64,000 nucleotides of DNA from positions 7,316,001-7,380,000 of the forward strand of contig CM082594.2 in NCBI GenBank assembly GCA_040954595.2, given 5' to 3'. Origin of the DNA: Balanoglossus misakiensis. Its lineage: Eukaryota > Hemichordata. Positions 1-14,779 of the stretch are shown here, piece after piece; the stretch's first letter is position 1; each line of letters starts with the position of its first letter. The position numbers and the translations under genes are program-made. The notes beneath the pieces are model-generated. The model saw nothing but the letters and a program-made list of their open reading frames with translations, was not told the origin of the DNA and ran no database searches.

Positions 1-3000
1 AATCGATGAAATTTCGAAATTCCGGGAAGTCGAAAAATTGTCATTTTTGGACGATTTCCTGAGCTATAACCCGTGGTTTTTGTCAAAAATCGATGAAATT
101 TCGAAATTCCGGGAAGTCGAGAAATTGTCATTTTTGGACGATTTCCTGAGCTATAACCCGTGGTTTTTGTCGAAAATCGATGAAATTTTGAAATTCCGGG
201 AAGTCGAGAAATTGTCATTTTTGGACGATTTCCTGAGCTATAACCCATGGTTTTTGTCGAAAATCGATGAAATTTTGAAATTCCGGGAAGTCGAAAAATT
301 GTCATTTTTGGACGATTTCCTGAGCTATAACCCATGGTTTTTGTCGAAAATCGATGAAATTTTGAAATTCCGGGAAGTCGAAAAATTGTCATTTTTGGAC
401 GATTTCCTGAGCTATAACCCATGGTTTTTGTCGAAAATCGATGAAATTTTGAAATTCCGGGAAGTCGAAAAATTGTCATTTTTGGACGATTTCCTGAGCT
501 ATAACCCATGGTTTTTGTCGAAAATCGATGAAATTTTGAAATTCCGGGAAGTCGAAAAATTGTCATTTTTGGACGATTTCCTGAGCTATAACCCATGGTT
601 TTTGTCGAAAATCGATGAAATTTTGAAATTCCGGGAAGTCGAAAAATTGTCATTTTTGGACGATTTCCTGAGCTATAACCCATGGTTTTTGTCGAAAATC
701 GATGAAATTTTGAAATTCCGCGAAGTCGAAAAATTGTCATTTTTGGACGATTTCCTGAGCTATAACCCATGGTTTTTGTCGAAAATCGATGAAATTTTGA
801 AATTCCGGGAAGTCGAAAAATTGTCATTTTTGGACGATTTCCTGAGCTATAACCCATGGTTTTTGTCGAAAATCGATGAAATTTTGAAATTCCGGGAAGT
901 CGAAAAATTGTCATTTTTGGACGATTTCCTGAGCTATAACCCATGGTTTTTGTCGAAAATCGATGAAATTTTGAAATTCCGCGAAGTCGAAAAATTGTCA
1001 TTTTTGGACGATTTCCTGAGCTATAACCCATGGTTTTTGTCGAAAATCGATGAAATTTTGAAATTCCGGGAAGTCGAAAAATTGTCATTTTTGGACGATT
1101 TCCTGAGCTATAACCCATGGTTTTTGTCGAAAATCGATGAAATTTTGAAATTCCGGGAGGTCGAAAAATTGTCATTTTTGGACGATTTCCTGAGCTATAA
1201 CCCATGGTTTTTGTCAAAAATCGATGAAATTTTGAAATTCCGGGAGGTCGAAAAATTGTCATTTTTGGACGATTTCCTGAGCTATAACCCATGGTTTTTG
1301 TCAAAAATCGATGAAATTTTGAAATTCCGGGAGGTCGAAAAATTTGTCATTTTTGGACGATTTCCTGAGCTATAACCCATGGTTTTTGTCAAAAATCGAT
1401 GAAATTTCGAATTCCGGGAAGTCGAAAAATTTGTCATTTTTGGACGATTTCCTGAGCTATAACCCATGGTTTTTGTCAAAAATCGATGAAATTTCGAATT
1501 CCGGGAAGTCGAAAAATTTGTCATTTTTGGACGATTTCCTGAGCTATAACCCATGGTTTTTGTCGAAAATCGATGAAATTTCGAAATTCCGGGAAGTCGA
1601 GAAATTGTCATTTTTGGACGATTTCCTGAGCTATAACCCATGGTTTTTGTCGAAAATCGATGAAATTTTGAAATTCCGGGAAGTCGAAAAATTGTCATTT
1701 TTGGACGATTTCCTGAGCTATAACCCATGGTTTTTGTCGAAAATCGATGAAATTTTGAAATTCCGGGAAGTCGAAAAATTGTCATTTTTGGACGATTTCC
1801 TGAGCTATAATAACCCATGGTTTTTGTCGAAAATCGATGAAATTTTGAAATTCCGGGAAGTCGAAAAATTGTCATTTTTGGACGATTTCCTGAGCTATAA
1901 CCCATGGTTTTTGTCGAAAATCGATGAAATTTTGAAATTCCGGGAAGTCGAAAAATTGTCATTTTTGGACGATTTCCTGAGCTATAACCCATGGTTTTTG
2001 TCGAAAATCGATGAAATTTTGAAATTCCGCGAAGTCGAAAAATTGTCATTTTTGGACGATTTCCTGAGCTATAACCCATGGTTTTTGTCGAAAATCGATG
2101 AAATTTTGAAATTCCGGGAAGTCGAAAAATTGTCATTTTTAGACGATTTCCTGAGCTATAACCCATGGTTTTTGTCGAAAATCGATGAAATTTTGAAATT
2201 CCGGGAAGTCGAAAAATTGTCATTCTTGGACGATTTCCTGAGCTATTACCCATGGTTTTTGTCGAAAATCGATGAAATTTTGAAATTCCGGGAAGTCGAA
2301 AAATTGTCATTTTTGGACGATTTCCTGAGCTATAACCCATGGTTTTTGTCGAAAATCGATGAAATTTTGAAATTCCGGGAAGTCGAAAAATTGTCATTCT
2401 TGGACGATTTCCTGAGCTATAACCCATGGTTTTTGTCGAAAATCGATGAAATTTTGAAATTCCGGGTAGTCGAAAAATTGTCATTTTTGGACGATTTCCT
2501 GAGCTATAACCCATGGTTTTTGTCGAAAATCGATGAAATTTTGAAATTCCGGGAAGTCGAAAAATTGTCATTTTTGGACGATTTCCTGAGCTATAACCCA
2601 TGGTTTTTGTCGAAAATCGATGAAATTTTGAAATTCCGGGAAGCCGAAAAATTGTCATTCTTGGACGATTTCCTGAGCTATTACCCATGGTTTTTGTCGA
2701 AAATCGATGAAATTTTGAAATTCCGGGTAGTCGAAAAATTGTCATTTTTGGACGATTTCCTGAGCTATAACCCATGGTTTTTGTCGAAAATCGATGAAAT
2801 TTTGAAATTCCGGGAAGTCGAAAAATTGTCATTTTTGGACGATTTCCTGAGCTATAACCCATGGTTTTTGTCGAAAATCGATGAAATTTTGAAATTCCGG
2901 GAAGTCGAAAAATTGTCATTTTTAGACGATTTCCTGAGCTATAACCCATGGTTTTTGTCGAAAATCGATGAAATTTTGAAATTCCGGGAAGTCGAAAAAT

Positions 3001-6000
3001 TGTCATTTTTGGACGATTTCCTGAGCTATAACCCATGGTTTTTGTCGAAAATCGATGAAATTTTGAAATTCCGGGAAGTCGAAAAATTGTCATTTTTGGA
3101 CGATTTCCTGAGCTATAACCCATGGTTTTTGTCGAAAATCGATGAAATTTTGAAAATCCGGGAAGTCGAAAAATTGTCATTTTTGGACGATTTCCTGAGC
3201 TATAACCCATGGTTTTTGTCGAAAATCGATGAAATTTTGAAATTCCGCGAAGTCGAAAAATTGTCATTTTTGGACGATTTCCTGAGCTATAACCCATGGT
3301 TTTTGTCGAAAATCGATGAAATTTTGAAATTCCGGGAAGTCGAAAAATTGTCATTTTTGGACGATTTCCTGAGCTATAACCCATGGTTTTTGTCGAAAAT
3401 CGATGAAATTTTGAAATTCCGGGAAGTCGAAAAATTGTCATTTTTGGACGATTTCCTGAGCTATAACCCATGGTTTTTGTCGAAAATCGATGAAATTTTG
3501 AAATTCCGGGAAGTCGAAAAATTGTCATTTTTGGACGATTTCCTGAGCTATAACCCATGGTTTTTGTCGAAAATCGATGAAATTTTGAAATTCCGGGAAG
3601 TCGAAAAATTGTCATTTTTGGACGATTTCGTGAGCTATAACCCATGGTTTTTGTCGAAAATCGATAAAATTTTGAAATTCCGGGAAGTCGAAAAATTGTC
3701 ATTTTTGGACGATTTCCTGAGCTATAACCCGTGGTTTTTGTCGAAAATCGATGAAATTTTGAAATTCCGGGAAGTCGAAAAATTGTCATTTTTGGACGAT
3801 TTCCTGAGCTATAACCCATGGTTTTTGTCGAAAATCGATGAAATTTTGAAATTCCGGGAAGTCGAAAAATTGTCATTTTTGGACGATTTCCTGAGCTATA
3901 ACCCATGGTTTTTGTCGAAAATCGATGAAATTTTGAAATTCCGGGAAGTCGAAAAATTGTCATTTTTAGACGATTTCCTGAGCTATAACCCATGGTTTTT
4001 GTCGAAAATCGATGAAATTTTGAAATTCCGGGAAGTCGAAAAATTGTCATTTTTGGACGATTTCCTGAGCTATAACCCATGGTTTTTGTCGAAAATCGAT
4101 GAAATTTTGAAATTCCGGGAAGTCGAGAAATTGTCATTTTTGGACGATTTCCTGAGCTATAACCCATGGTTTTTGTCGAAAATCGATGAAATTTTGAAAT
4201 TCCGGGAAGTCGAGAAATTGTCATTTTTGGACGATTTCCTGAGCTATAACCCATGGTTTTTGTCGAAAATCGATGAAATTTTGAAATTCCGGGAAGTCGA
4301 GAAATTGTCATTTTTGGACGATTTCCTGAGCTATAACCCATGGTTTTTGTCGAAAATCGATGAAATTTTGAAATTCCGGGAAGTCGAGAAATTGTCATTT
4401 TTGGACGATTTCCTGAGCTATAACCCATGGTTTTTGTCGAAAATCGATGAAATTTTGAAATTCCGGGAAGTCGAGAAATTGTCATTTTTGGACGATTTCC
4501 TGAGCTATAACCCATGGTTTTTGTCGAAAATCGATGAAATTTTGAAATTCCGGGAAGTCGAAAAATTGTCATTTTTGGACGATTTCCTGAGCTATAACCC
4601 ATGGTTTTTGTCGAAAATCGATGAAATTTTGAAATTCCGGGAAGTCGAGAAATTGTCATTTTTGGACGATTTCCTGAGCTATAACCCATGGTTTTTGTCG
4701 AAAATCGATGAAATTTTGAAATTCCGGGAAGTCGAAAATTGTCATTTTTGGACGATTTCCTGAGCTATAACCCATGGTTTTTGTCGAAAATCGATGAAAT
4801 TTTGAAATTCCGGGAAGTCGAAAAATTGTCATTTTTGGACGATTTCCTGAGCTATAACCCATGGTTTTTGTCGAAAATCGATGAAATTTTGAAATTCCGG
4901 GAAGTCGAAAAATTGTCATTTTTGGACGATTTCCTGAGCTATAACCCATGGTTTTTGTCGAAAATCGATGAAATTTTGAAATTCCGGGAAGTCGAAAAAT
5001 TGTCATTTTTGGACGATTTCCTGAGCTATAACCCATGGTTTTTGTCGAAAATCGATGAAATTTTGAAATTCCGGGAAGTCGAAAAATTGTCATTTTTGGA
5101 CGATTTCCTGAGCTATAACCCATGGTTTTTGTCGAAAATCGATGAAATTTTGAAATTCCGGGAAGTCGAAAAATTGTCATTTTTGGACGATTTCCTGAGC
5201 TATAACCCATGGTTTTTGTCGAAAATCGATGAAATTTTGAAATTCCGGGAAGTCGAAAAATTGTCATTTTTGGACGATTTCCTGAGCTATAACCCATGGT
5301 TTTTGTCGAAAATCGATGAAATTTTGAAATTCCGGGAAGTCGAAAAATTGTCATTTTTGGACGATTTCCTGAGCTATAACCCATGGTTTTTGTCGAAAAT
5401 CGATGAAATTTTGAAATTCCGGGAAGTCGAAAAATTGTCATTTTTGGACGATTTCCTGAGCTATAACCCATGGTTTTTGTCGAAAATCGATGAAATTTTG
5501 AAATTCCGGGAAGTCGAAAAATTGTCATTTTTGGACGATTTCCTGAGCTATAACCCATGGTTTTTGTCGAAAATCGATGAAATTTTGAAATTCCGGGAAG
5601 TCGAAAATTGTCATTTTTGGACGATTTCCTGAGCTATAACCCATGGTTTTTGTCGAAAATCGATGAAATTTTGAAATTCCGGGAAGTCGAGAAATTGTCA
5701 TTTTTGGACGATTTCCTGAGCTATAACCCATGGTTTTTGTCGAAAATCGATGAAATTTTGAAATTCCGGGAAGTCGAGAAATTGTCATTTTTGGACGATT
5801 TCCTGAGCTATAACCCATGGTTTTTTGTCGAAAATCGATGAAATTTTGAAATTCCGGGAAGTCGAGAAATTGTCATTTTTGGACGATTTCCTGAGCTATA
5901 ACCCATGGTTTTTGTCGAAAATCGATGAAATTTTGAAATTCCGGGAAGTCGAGAAATTGTCATTTTTGGACGATTTCCTGAGCTATAACCCATGGTTTTT

Positions 6001-7472
6001 GTCGAAAATCGATGAAATTTTGAAATTCCGGGAAGTCGAGAAATTGTCATTTTTGGACGATTTCCTGAGCTATAACCCATGGTTTTTGTCGAAAATCGAT
6101 GAAATTTTGAAATTCCGGGAAGTCGAGAAATTGTCATTTTTGGACGATTTCCTGAGCTATAACCCATGGTTTTGTCGAAAATCGATGAAATTTGAAATTC
6201 CGGGAAGTCGAGAAAATTGTCATTTTTGGACGATTTCCTGAGCTATAACCCATGGTTTTTGTCGAAAATCGATGAAATTTTGAAATTCCGGGAAGTCGAA
6301 AAATTGTCATTTTTGGACGATTTCCTGAGCTATAACCCATGGTTTTTGTCGAAAATCGATGAAATTTTGAAATTCCGGGAAGTCGAAAAATTGTCATTTT
6401 TGGACGATTTCCTGAGCTATAACCCATGGTTTTTGTCGAAAATCGATGAAATTTGAAATTCCGGGAAGTCGAAAAATTGTCATTTTTGGACGATTTCCTG
6501 AGCTATAACCCATGGTTTTTGTCGAAAATCGATGAAATTTTGAAATTCCGGGAAGTCGAAAAATTGTCATTTTTGGACGATTTCCTGAGCTATAACCCAT
6601 GGTTTTTGTCGAAAATCGATGAAATTTTGAAATTCCGGGAAGTCGAAAAATTGTCATTTTTGGACGATTTCCTGAGCTATAACCCATGGTTTTTGTCGAA
6701 AATCGATGAAATTTTGAAATTCCGGGAAGTCGAAAAATTGTCATTTTTGGACGATTTCCTGAGCTATAACCCATGGTTTTTGTCGAAAATCGATGAAATT
6801 TTGAAATTCCGGGAAGTCGAAAAATTGTCATTTTTGGACGATTTCCTGAGCTATAACCCATGGTTTTTGTCGAAAATCGATGAAATTTTGAAATTCCGGG
6901 AAGTCGAAAAATTGTCATTTTTGGACGATTTCCTGAGCTATAACCCATGGTTTTGTCGAAAATCGATGAAATTTTGAAATTCCGGGAAGTCGAAAAATTG
7001 TCATTTTTGGACGATTTCCTGAGCTATAACCCATGGTTTTTGTCGAAAATCGATGAAATTTTGAAATTCCGGCGAAGTCGAAAAATTGTCATTTTTGGAC
7101 GATTTCCTGAGCTATAACCCATGGTTTTGTCGAAAATCGATGAAATTTTGAAATTCCGCGAAGTCGAAAAATTGTCATTTTTGGACGATTTCCTGAGCTA
7201 TAACCCATGGTTTTTGTCGAAAATCGATGAAATTTTGAAATTCCGCGAAGTCGAAAAATTGTCATTTTTGGACGATTTCCTGAGGCTATAACCCATGGTT
7301 TTTGTCGAAAATCGATGAAAATTTTGAAATTCCGGAAGTCGAAAAATTGTCATTTTTGGACGATTTCCTGAGCTATAACACTCTCACGGATGTGTATCTC
7401 TCGAAAAACCGATGAATTTTGAAATTCGGGAAGTCGGAAAAATTGTCTTTTTGGACGAATTTCTGAGCTATA

Positions 7473-7572
7473 NNNNNNNNNNNNNNNNNNNNNNNNNNNN
7501 NNNNNNNNNNNNNNNNNNNNNNNNNNNNNNNNNNNNNNNNNNNNNNNNNNNNNNNNNNNNNNNNNNNNNNNN
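7473..7572. other. Assembly gap (100 N) inside the satellite
   Basis: Exactly 100 N, the usual placeholder for a gap of unknown size. Units on both sides (about 7,060-7,472 and 7,573-7,740) contain many private indels and an odd stretch near 7,380-7,400, as expected of low-quality read ends. The true array length is therefore unknown. Confidence 0.97.
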
Positions 7573-10500
7573 CGAGAAATTGTCATTTTTGGACGATTTC
7601 CTGAGCTATAACCCATGGTTTTTGTCGAAAAATCGATGAAATTTTGAAATTCCGGGAAATCGAGAAATTGTCATTTTTGGACGATTTCCTGAGCTATAAC
7701 CCATGGTTTTTGTCGAAATCGATTGAAATTTTGAAATTCCGGGAAGTCGAGAAATTGTCATTTTTGGACGATTTCCTGAGCTATAACCCATGGTTTTTGT
7801 CGAAAATCGATGAAATTTTGAAATTCCGGGAAGTCGAGAAATTGTCATTTTTGGACGATTTCCTGAGCTATAACCCATGGTTTTTGTCGAAAATCGATGA
7901 AATTTTGAAATTCCGGGAAGTCGAAAAATTGTCATTTTTGGACGATTTCCTGAGCTATAACCCATGGTTTTTGTCGAAAATCGATGAAATTTTGAAATTC
8001 CGGGAAGTCGAAAATTGTCATTTTTGGACGATTTCCTGAGCTATAACCCATGGTTTTTGTCGAAAATCGATGAAATTTTGAAATTCCGGGAAGTCGAAAA
8101 TTGTCATTTTTGGACGATTTCCTGAGCTATAACCCATGGTTTTTGTCGAAAATCGATGAAATTTTGAAATTCCGGGAAGTCGAAAAATTGTCATTTTTGG
8201 ACGATTTCCTGAGCTATAACCCATGGTTTTTGTCGAAAATCGATGAAATTTTGAAATTCCGGGAAGTCGAAAAATTGTCATTTTTGGACGATTTCCTGAG
8301 CTATAACCCATGGTTTTTGTCGAAAATCGATGAAATTTTGAAATTCCGGGAAGTCGAAAAATTGTCATTTTTGGACGATTTCCTGAGCTATAACCCATGG
8401 TTTTTGTCGAAAATCGATGAAATTTTGAAATTCCGGGAAGTCGAAAAATTGTCATTTTTGGACGATTTCCTGAGCTATAACCCATGGTTTTTGTCGAAAA
8501 TCGATGAAATTTTGAAATTCCGGGAAGTCGAAAAATTGTCATTTTTGGACGATTTCCTGAGCTATAACCCATGGTTTTTGTCGAAAATCGATGAAATTTT
8601 GAAATTCCGGGAAGTCGAAAAATTGTCATTTTTGGACGATTTCCTGAGCTATAACCCATGGTTTTTGTCGAAAATCGATGAAATTTTGAAATTCCGGGAA
8701 GTCGAAAAATTGTCATTTTTGGACGATTTCCTGAGCTATAACCCATGGTTTTTGTCGAAAATCGATGAAATTTTGAAATTCCGGGAAGTCGAAAAATTGT
8801 CATTTTTGGACGATTTCCTGAGCTATAACCCATGGTTTTTGTCGAAAATCGATGAAATTTTGAAATTCCGGGAAGTCGAAAAATTGTCATTTTTGGACGA
8901 TTTCCTGAGCTATAACCCATGGTTTTTGTCGAAAATCGATGAAATTTTGAAATTCCGGGAAGTCGAGAAATTGTCATTTTTGGACGATTTCCTGAGCTAT
9001 AACCCATGGTTTTTGTCGAAAATCGATGAAATTTTGAAATTCCGGGAAGTCGAGAAATTGTCATTTTTGGACGATTTCCTGAGCTATAACCCATGGTTTT
9101 TGTCGAAAATCGATGAAATTTTGAAATTCCGGGAAGTCGAGAAAATTGTCATTTTTGGACGATTTCCTGAGCTATAACCCATGGTTTTTGTCGAAAATCG
9201 ATGAAATTTTGAAATTCCGGGAAGTCGAGAAATTGTCATTTTTGGACGATTTCCTGAGCTATAACCCATGGTTTTTGTCGAAAATCGATGAAATTTTGAA
9301 ATTCCGGGAAGTCGAGAAATTGTCATTTTTGGACGATTTCCTGAGCTATAACCCATGGTTTTTGTCGAAAATCGATGAAATTTTGAAATTCCGGGAAGTC
9401 GAAAAATTGTCATTTTTGGACGATTTCCTGAGCTATAACCCATGGTTTTTGTCGAAAATCGATGAAATTTTGAAATTCCGGGAAGTCGAGAAATTGTCAT
9501 TTTTGGACGATTTCCTGAGCTATAACCCATGGTTTTTGTCGAAAATCGATGAAATTTTGAAATTCCGGGAAGTCGAAAAATTGTCATTTTTGGACGATTT
9601 CCTGAGCTATAACCCATGGTTTTTGTCGAAAATCGATGAAATTTTGAAATTCCGGGAAGTCGAAAAATTGTCATTTTTGGACGATTTCCTGAGCTATAAC
9701 CCATGGTTTTTGTCGAAAATCGATGAAATTTTGAAATTCCGGGAAGTCGAAAAATTGTCATTTTTGGACGATTTCCTGAGCTATAACCCATGGTTTTTGT
9801 CGAAAATCGATGAAATTTTGAAATTCCGGGAAGTCGAAAAATTGTCATTTTTGGACGATTTCCTGAGCTATAACCCATGGTTTTTGTCGAAAATCGATGA
9901 AATTTTGAAATTCCGGGAAGTCGAAAAATTGTCATTTTTGGACGATTTCCTGAGCTATAACCCATGGTTTTTGTCGAAAATCGATGAAATTTTGAAATTC
10001 CGGGAAGTCGAAAAATTGTCATTTTTGGACGATTTCCTGAGCTATAACCCATGGTTTTTGTCGAAAATCGATGAAATTTTGAAATTCCGGGAAGTCGAAA
10101 AATTGTCATTTTTGGACGATTTCCTGAGCTATAACCCATGGTTTTTGTCGAAAATCGATGAAATTTTGAAATTCCGGGAAGTCGAAAAATTGTCATTTTT
10201 GGACGATTTCCTGAGCTATAACCCATGGTTTTTGTCGAAAATCGATGAAATTTTGAAATTCCGGGAAGTCGAAAAATTGTCATTTTTGGACGATTTCCTG
10301 AGCTATAACCCATGGTTTTTGTCGAAAATCGATGAAATTTTGAAATTCCGCGAAGTCGAAAAATTGTCATTTTTGGACGATTTCCTGAGCTATAACCCAT
10401 GGTTTTTGTCGAAAATCGATGAAATTTTGAAATTCCGGGAAGTCGAAAAATTGTCATTTTTGGACGATTTCCTGAGCTATAACCCATGGTTTTTGTCGAA

Positions 10501-13500
10501 AATCGATGAAATTTTGAAATTCCGGGAAGTCGAAAAATTGTCATTTTTGGACGATTTCCTGAGCTATAACCCATGGTTTTTGTCGAAAATCGATGAAATT
10601 TTGAAATTCCGGGAAGTCGAAAAATTGTCATTTTTGGACGATTTCCTGAGCTATAACCCATGGTTTTTGTCGAAAATCGATGAAATTTTGAAATTCCGGG
10701 AAGTCGAAAAATTGTCATTTTTGGACGATTTCCTGAGCTATAACCCATGGTTTTTGTCGAAAATCGATGAAATTTTGAAATTCCGGGAGGTCGAAAAATT
10801 GTCATTTTTGGACGATTTCCTGAGCTATAACCCATGGTTTTTGTCGAAAATCGATGAAATTTTGAAATTCCGGGAAGTCGAAAAATTTGTCATTTTTGGA
10901 CGATTTCCTGAGCTATAACCCATGGTTTTTGTCAAAAATCGATGAAATTTTGAAATTCCGGGAGGTCGAAAAATTGTCATTTTTGGACGATTTCCTGAGC
11001 TATAACCCATGGTTTTTGTCGAAAATCGATGAAATTTTGAAATTCCGGGAGGTCGAAAAATTTGTCATTTTTGGACGATTTCCTGAGCTATAACCCATGG
11101 TTTTTGTCGAAAATCGATGAAATTTTGAAATTCCGGGAAGTCGAAAAATTGTCATTTTTGGACGATTTCCTGAGCTATAACCCATGGTTTTTGTCGAAAA
11201 TCGATGAAATTTTGAAATTCCGGGAGGTCGAAAAATTTGTCATTTTTGGACGATTTCCTGAGCTATAACCCATGGTTTTTGTCAAAAATCGATGAAATTT
11301 CGAATTCCGGGAAGTCGAAAAATTTGTCATTTTTGGACGATTTCCTGAGCTATAACCCATGGTTTTTGTCAAAAATCGATGAAATTTCGAAATTCCGGGA
11401 AGTCGAAAAATTGTCATTTTTGGACGATTTCCTGAGCTATAACCCATGGTTTTTGTCGAAAATCGATGAAATTTTGAAATTCCGGGAAGTCGAGAAATTG
11501 TCATTTTTGGACGATTTCCTGAGCTATAACCCATGGTTTTTGTCGAAAATCGATGAAATTTTGAAATTCCGGGAAGTCGAAAAATTGTCATTTTTGGACG
11601 ATTTCCTGAGCTATAACCCATGGTTTTTGTCGAAAATCGATGAAATTTTGAAATTCCGGGAAGTCGAAAAATTGTCATTTTTGGACGATTTCCTGAGCTA
11701 TAACCCGTGGTTTTTGTCGAAAATCGATGAAATTTTGAAATTCCGGGAAGTCGAGAAAATTGTCATTTTTGGACGATTTCCTGAGCTATAACCCGTGGTT
11801 TTTGTCAAAAATCGATGAAATTTCGAAATTCCGGGAAGTCGAAAAATTGTCATTTTTGGACGATTTCCTGAGCTATAACCCGTGGTTTTTGTCAAAAATC
11901 GATGAAATTTTGAAATTCCGGGAAGTCGAGAAATTGTCATTTTTGGACGATTTCCTGAGCTATAACCCATGGTTTTTGTCGAAAATCGATGAAATTTTGA
12001 AATTCCGGGAAGTCGAAAAATTGTCATTTTTGGACGATTTCCTGAGCTATAACCCATGGTTTTTGTCGAAAATCGATGAAATTTTGAAATTCCGGGAAGT
12101 CGAAAAATTGTCATTTTTGGACGATTTCCTGAGCTATAACCCATGGTTTTTGTCGAAAATCGATGAAATTTTGAAATTCCGGGAAGTCGAAAAATTGTCA
12201 TTTTTGGACGATTTCCTGAGCTATAACCCATGGTTTTTGTCGAAAATCGATGAAATTTTGAAATTCCGGGAAGTCGAAAAATTGTCATTTTTGGACGATT
12301 TCCTGAGCTATAACCCATGGTTTTTGTCGAAAATCGATGAAATTTTGAAATTCCGGGAAGTCGAAAAATTGTCATTTTTGGACGATTTCCTGAGCTATAA
12401 CCCATGGTTTTTGTCGAAAATCGATGAAATTTTGAAATTCCGGGAAGTCGAGAAATTGTCATTTTTGGACGATTTCCTGAGCTATAACCCATGGTTTTTG
12501 TCGAAAATCGATGAAATTTTGAAATTCCGGGAAGTCGAGAAATTGTCATTTTTGGACGATTTCCTGAGCTATAACCCATGGTTTTTGTCGAAAATCGATG
12601 AAATTTTGAAATTCCGGGAAGTCGAGAAATTGTCATTTTTGGACGATTTCCTGAGCTATAACCCATGGTTTTTGTCGAAAATCGATGAAATTTTGAAATT
12701 CCGGGAAGTCGAGAAATTGTCATTTTTGGACGATTTCCTGAGCTATAACCCATGGTTTTTGTCGAAAATCGATGAAATTTTGAAATTCCGGGAAGTCGAG
12801 AAATTGTCATTTTTGGACGATTTCCTGAGCTATAACCCATGGTTTTTGTCGAAAATCGATGAAATTTTGAAATTCCGGGAAGTCGAGAAATTGTCATTTT
12901 TGGACGATTTCCTGAGCTATAACCCATGGTTTTTGTCGAAAATCGATGAAATTTTGAAATTCCGGGAAGTCGAGAAATTGTCATTTTTGGACGATTTCCT
13001 GAGCTATAACCCATGGTTTTTGTCGAAAATCGATGAAATTTTGAAATTCCGGGAAGTCGAAAAATTGTCATTTTTGGACGATTTCCTGAGCTATAACCCA
13101 TGGTTTTTGTCGAAAATCGATGAAATTTTGAAATTCCGGGAAGTCGAGAAATTGTCATTTTTGGACGATTTCCTGAGCTATAACCCATGGTTTTTGTCGA
13201 AAATCGATGAAATTTTGAAATTCCGGGAAGTCGAGAAATTGTCATTTTTGGACGATTTCCTGAGCTATAACCCATGGTTTTTGTCGAAAATCGATGAAAT
13301 TTTGAAATTCCGGGAAGTCGAGAAATTGTCATTTTTGGACGATTTCCTGAGCTATAACCCATGGTTTTTGTCGAAAATCGATGAAATTTTGAAATTCCGG
13401 GAAGTCGAGAAATTGTCATTTTTGGACGATTTCCTGAGCTATAACCCATGGTTTTTGTCGAAAATCGATGAAATTTTGAAATTCCGGGAAGTCGAGAAAT

Positions 13501-14779
13501 TGTCATTTTTGGACGATTTCCTGAGCTATAACCCATGGTTTTTGTCGAAAATCGATGAAATTTTGAAATTCCGGGAAGTCGAGAAATTGTCATTTTTGGA
13601 CGATTTCCTGAGCTATAACCCATGGTTTTTGTCGAAAATCGATGAAATTTTGAAATTCCGGGAAGTCGAGAAATTGTCATTTTTGGACGATTTCCTGAGC
13701 TATAACCCATGGTTTTTGTCGAAAATCGATGAAATTTTGAAATTCCGGGAAGTCGAGAAATTGTCATTTTTGGACGATTTCCTGAGCTATAACCCATGGT
13801 TTTTGTCGAAAATCGATGAAATTTTGAAATTCCGGGAAGTCGAGAAATTGTCATTTTTGGACGATTTCCTGAGCTATAACCCATGGTTTTTGTCGAAAAT
13901 CGATGAAATTTTGAAATTCCGGGAAGTCGAGAAATTGTCATTTTTGGACGATTTCCTGAGCTATAACCCATGGTTTTTGTCGAAAATCGATGAAATTTTG
14001 AAATTCCGGGAAGTCGAGAAATTGTCATTTTTGGACGATTTCCTGAGCTATAACCCATGGTTTTTGTCGAAAATCGATGAAATTTTGAAATTCCGGGAAG
14101 TCGAAAAATTGTCATTTTTGGACGATTTCCTGAGCTATAACCCATGGTTTTTGTCGAAAATCGATGAAATTTTGAAATTCCGGGAAGTCGAAAAATTGTC
14201 ATTTTTGGACGATTTCCTGAGCTATAACCCATGGTTTTTGTCGAAAATCGATGAAATTTTGAAATTCCGGGAAGTCGAAAAATTGTCATTTTTGGACGAT
14301 TTCCTGAGCTATAACCCATGGTTTTTGTCGAAAATCGATGAAATTTTGAAATTCCGGGAAGTCGAAAAATTGTCATTTTTGGACGATTTCCTGAGCTATA
14401 ACCCATGGTTTTTGTCGAAAATCGATGAAATTTTGAAATTCCGGGAAGTCGAAAAATTGTCATTTTTGGACGATTTCCTGAGCTATAACCCATGGTTTTT
14501 GTCGAAAATCGATGAAATTTTGAAATTCCGGGAAGTCGAAAAATTGTCATTTTTGGACGATTTCCTGAGCTATAACCCATGGTTTTTGTCGAAAATCGAT
14601 GAAATTTTGAAATTCCGGGAAGTCGAAAAATTGTCATTTTTGGACGATTTCCTGAGCTATAACCCATGGTTTTTGTCGAAAATCGATGAAATTTTGAAAT
14701 TCCGGGAAGTCGAAAAATTGTCATTTTTGGACGATTTCCTGAGCTATAACCCATGGTTTTTGTCGAAAATCGATGAAAT

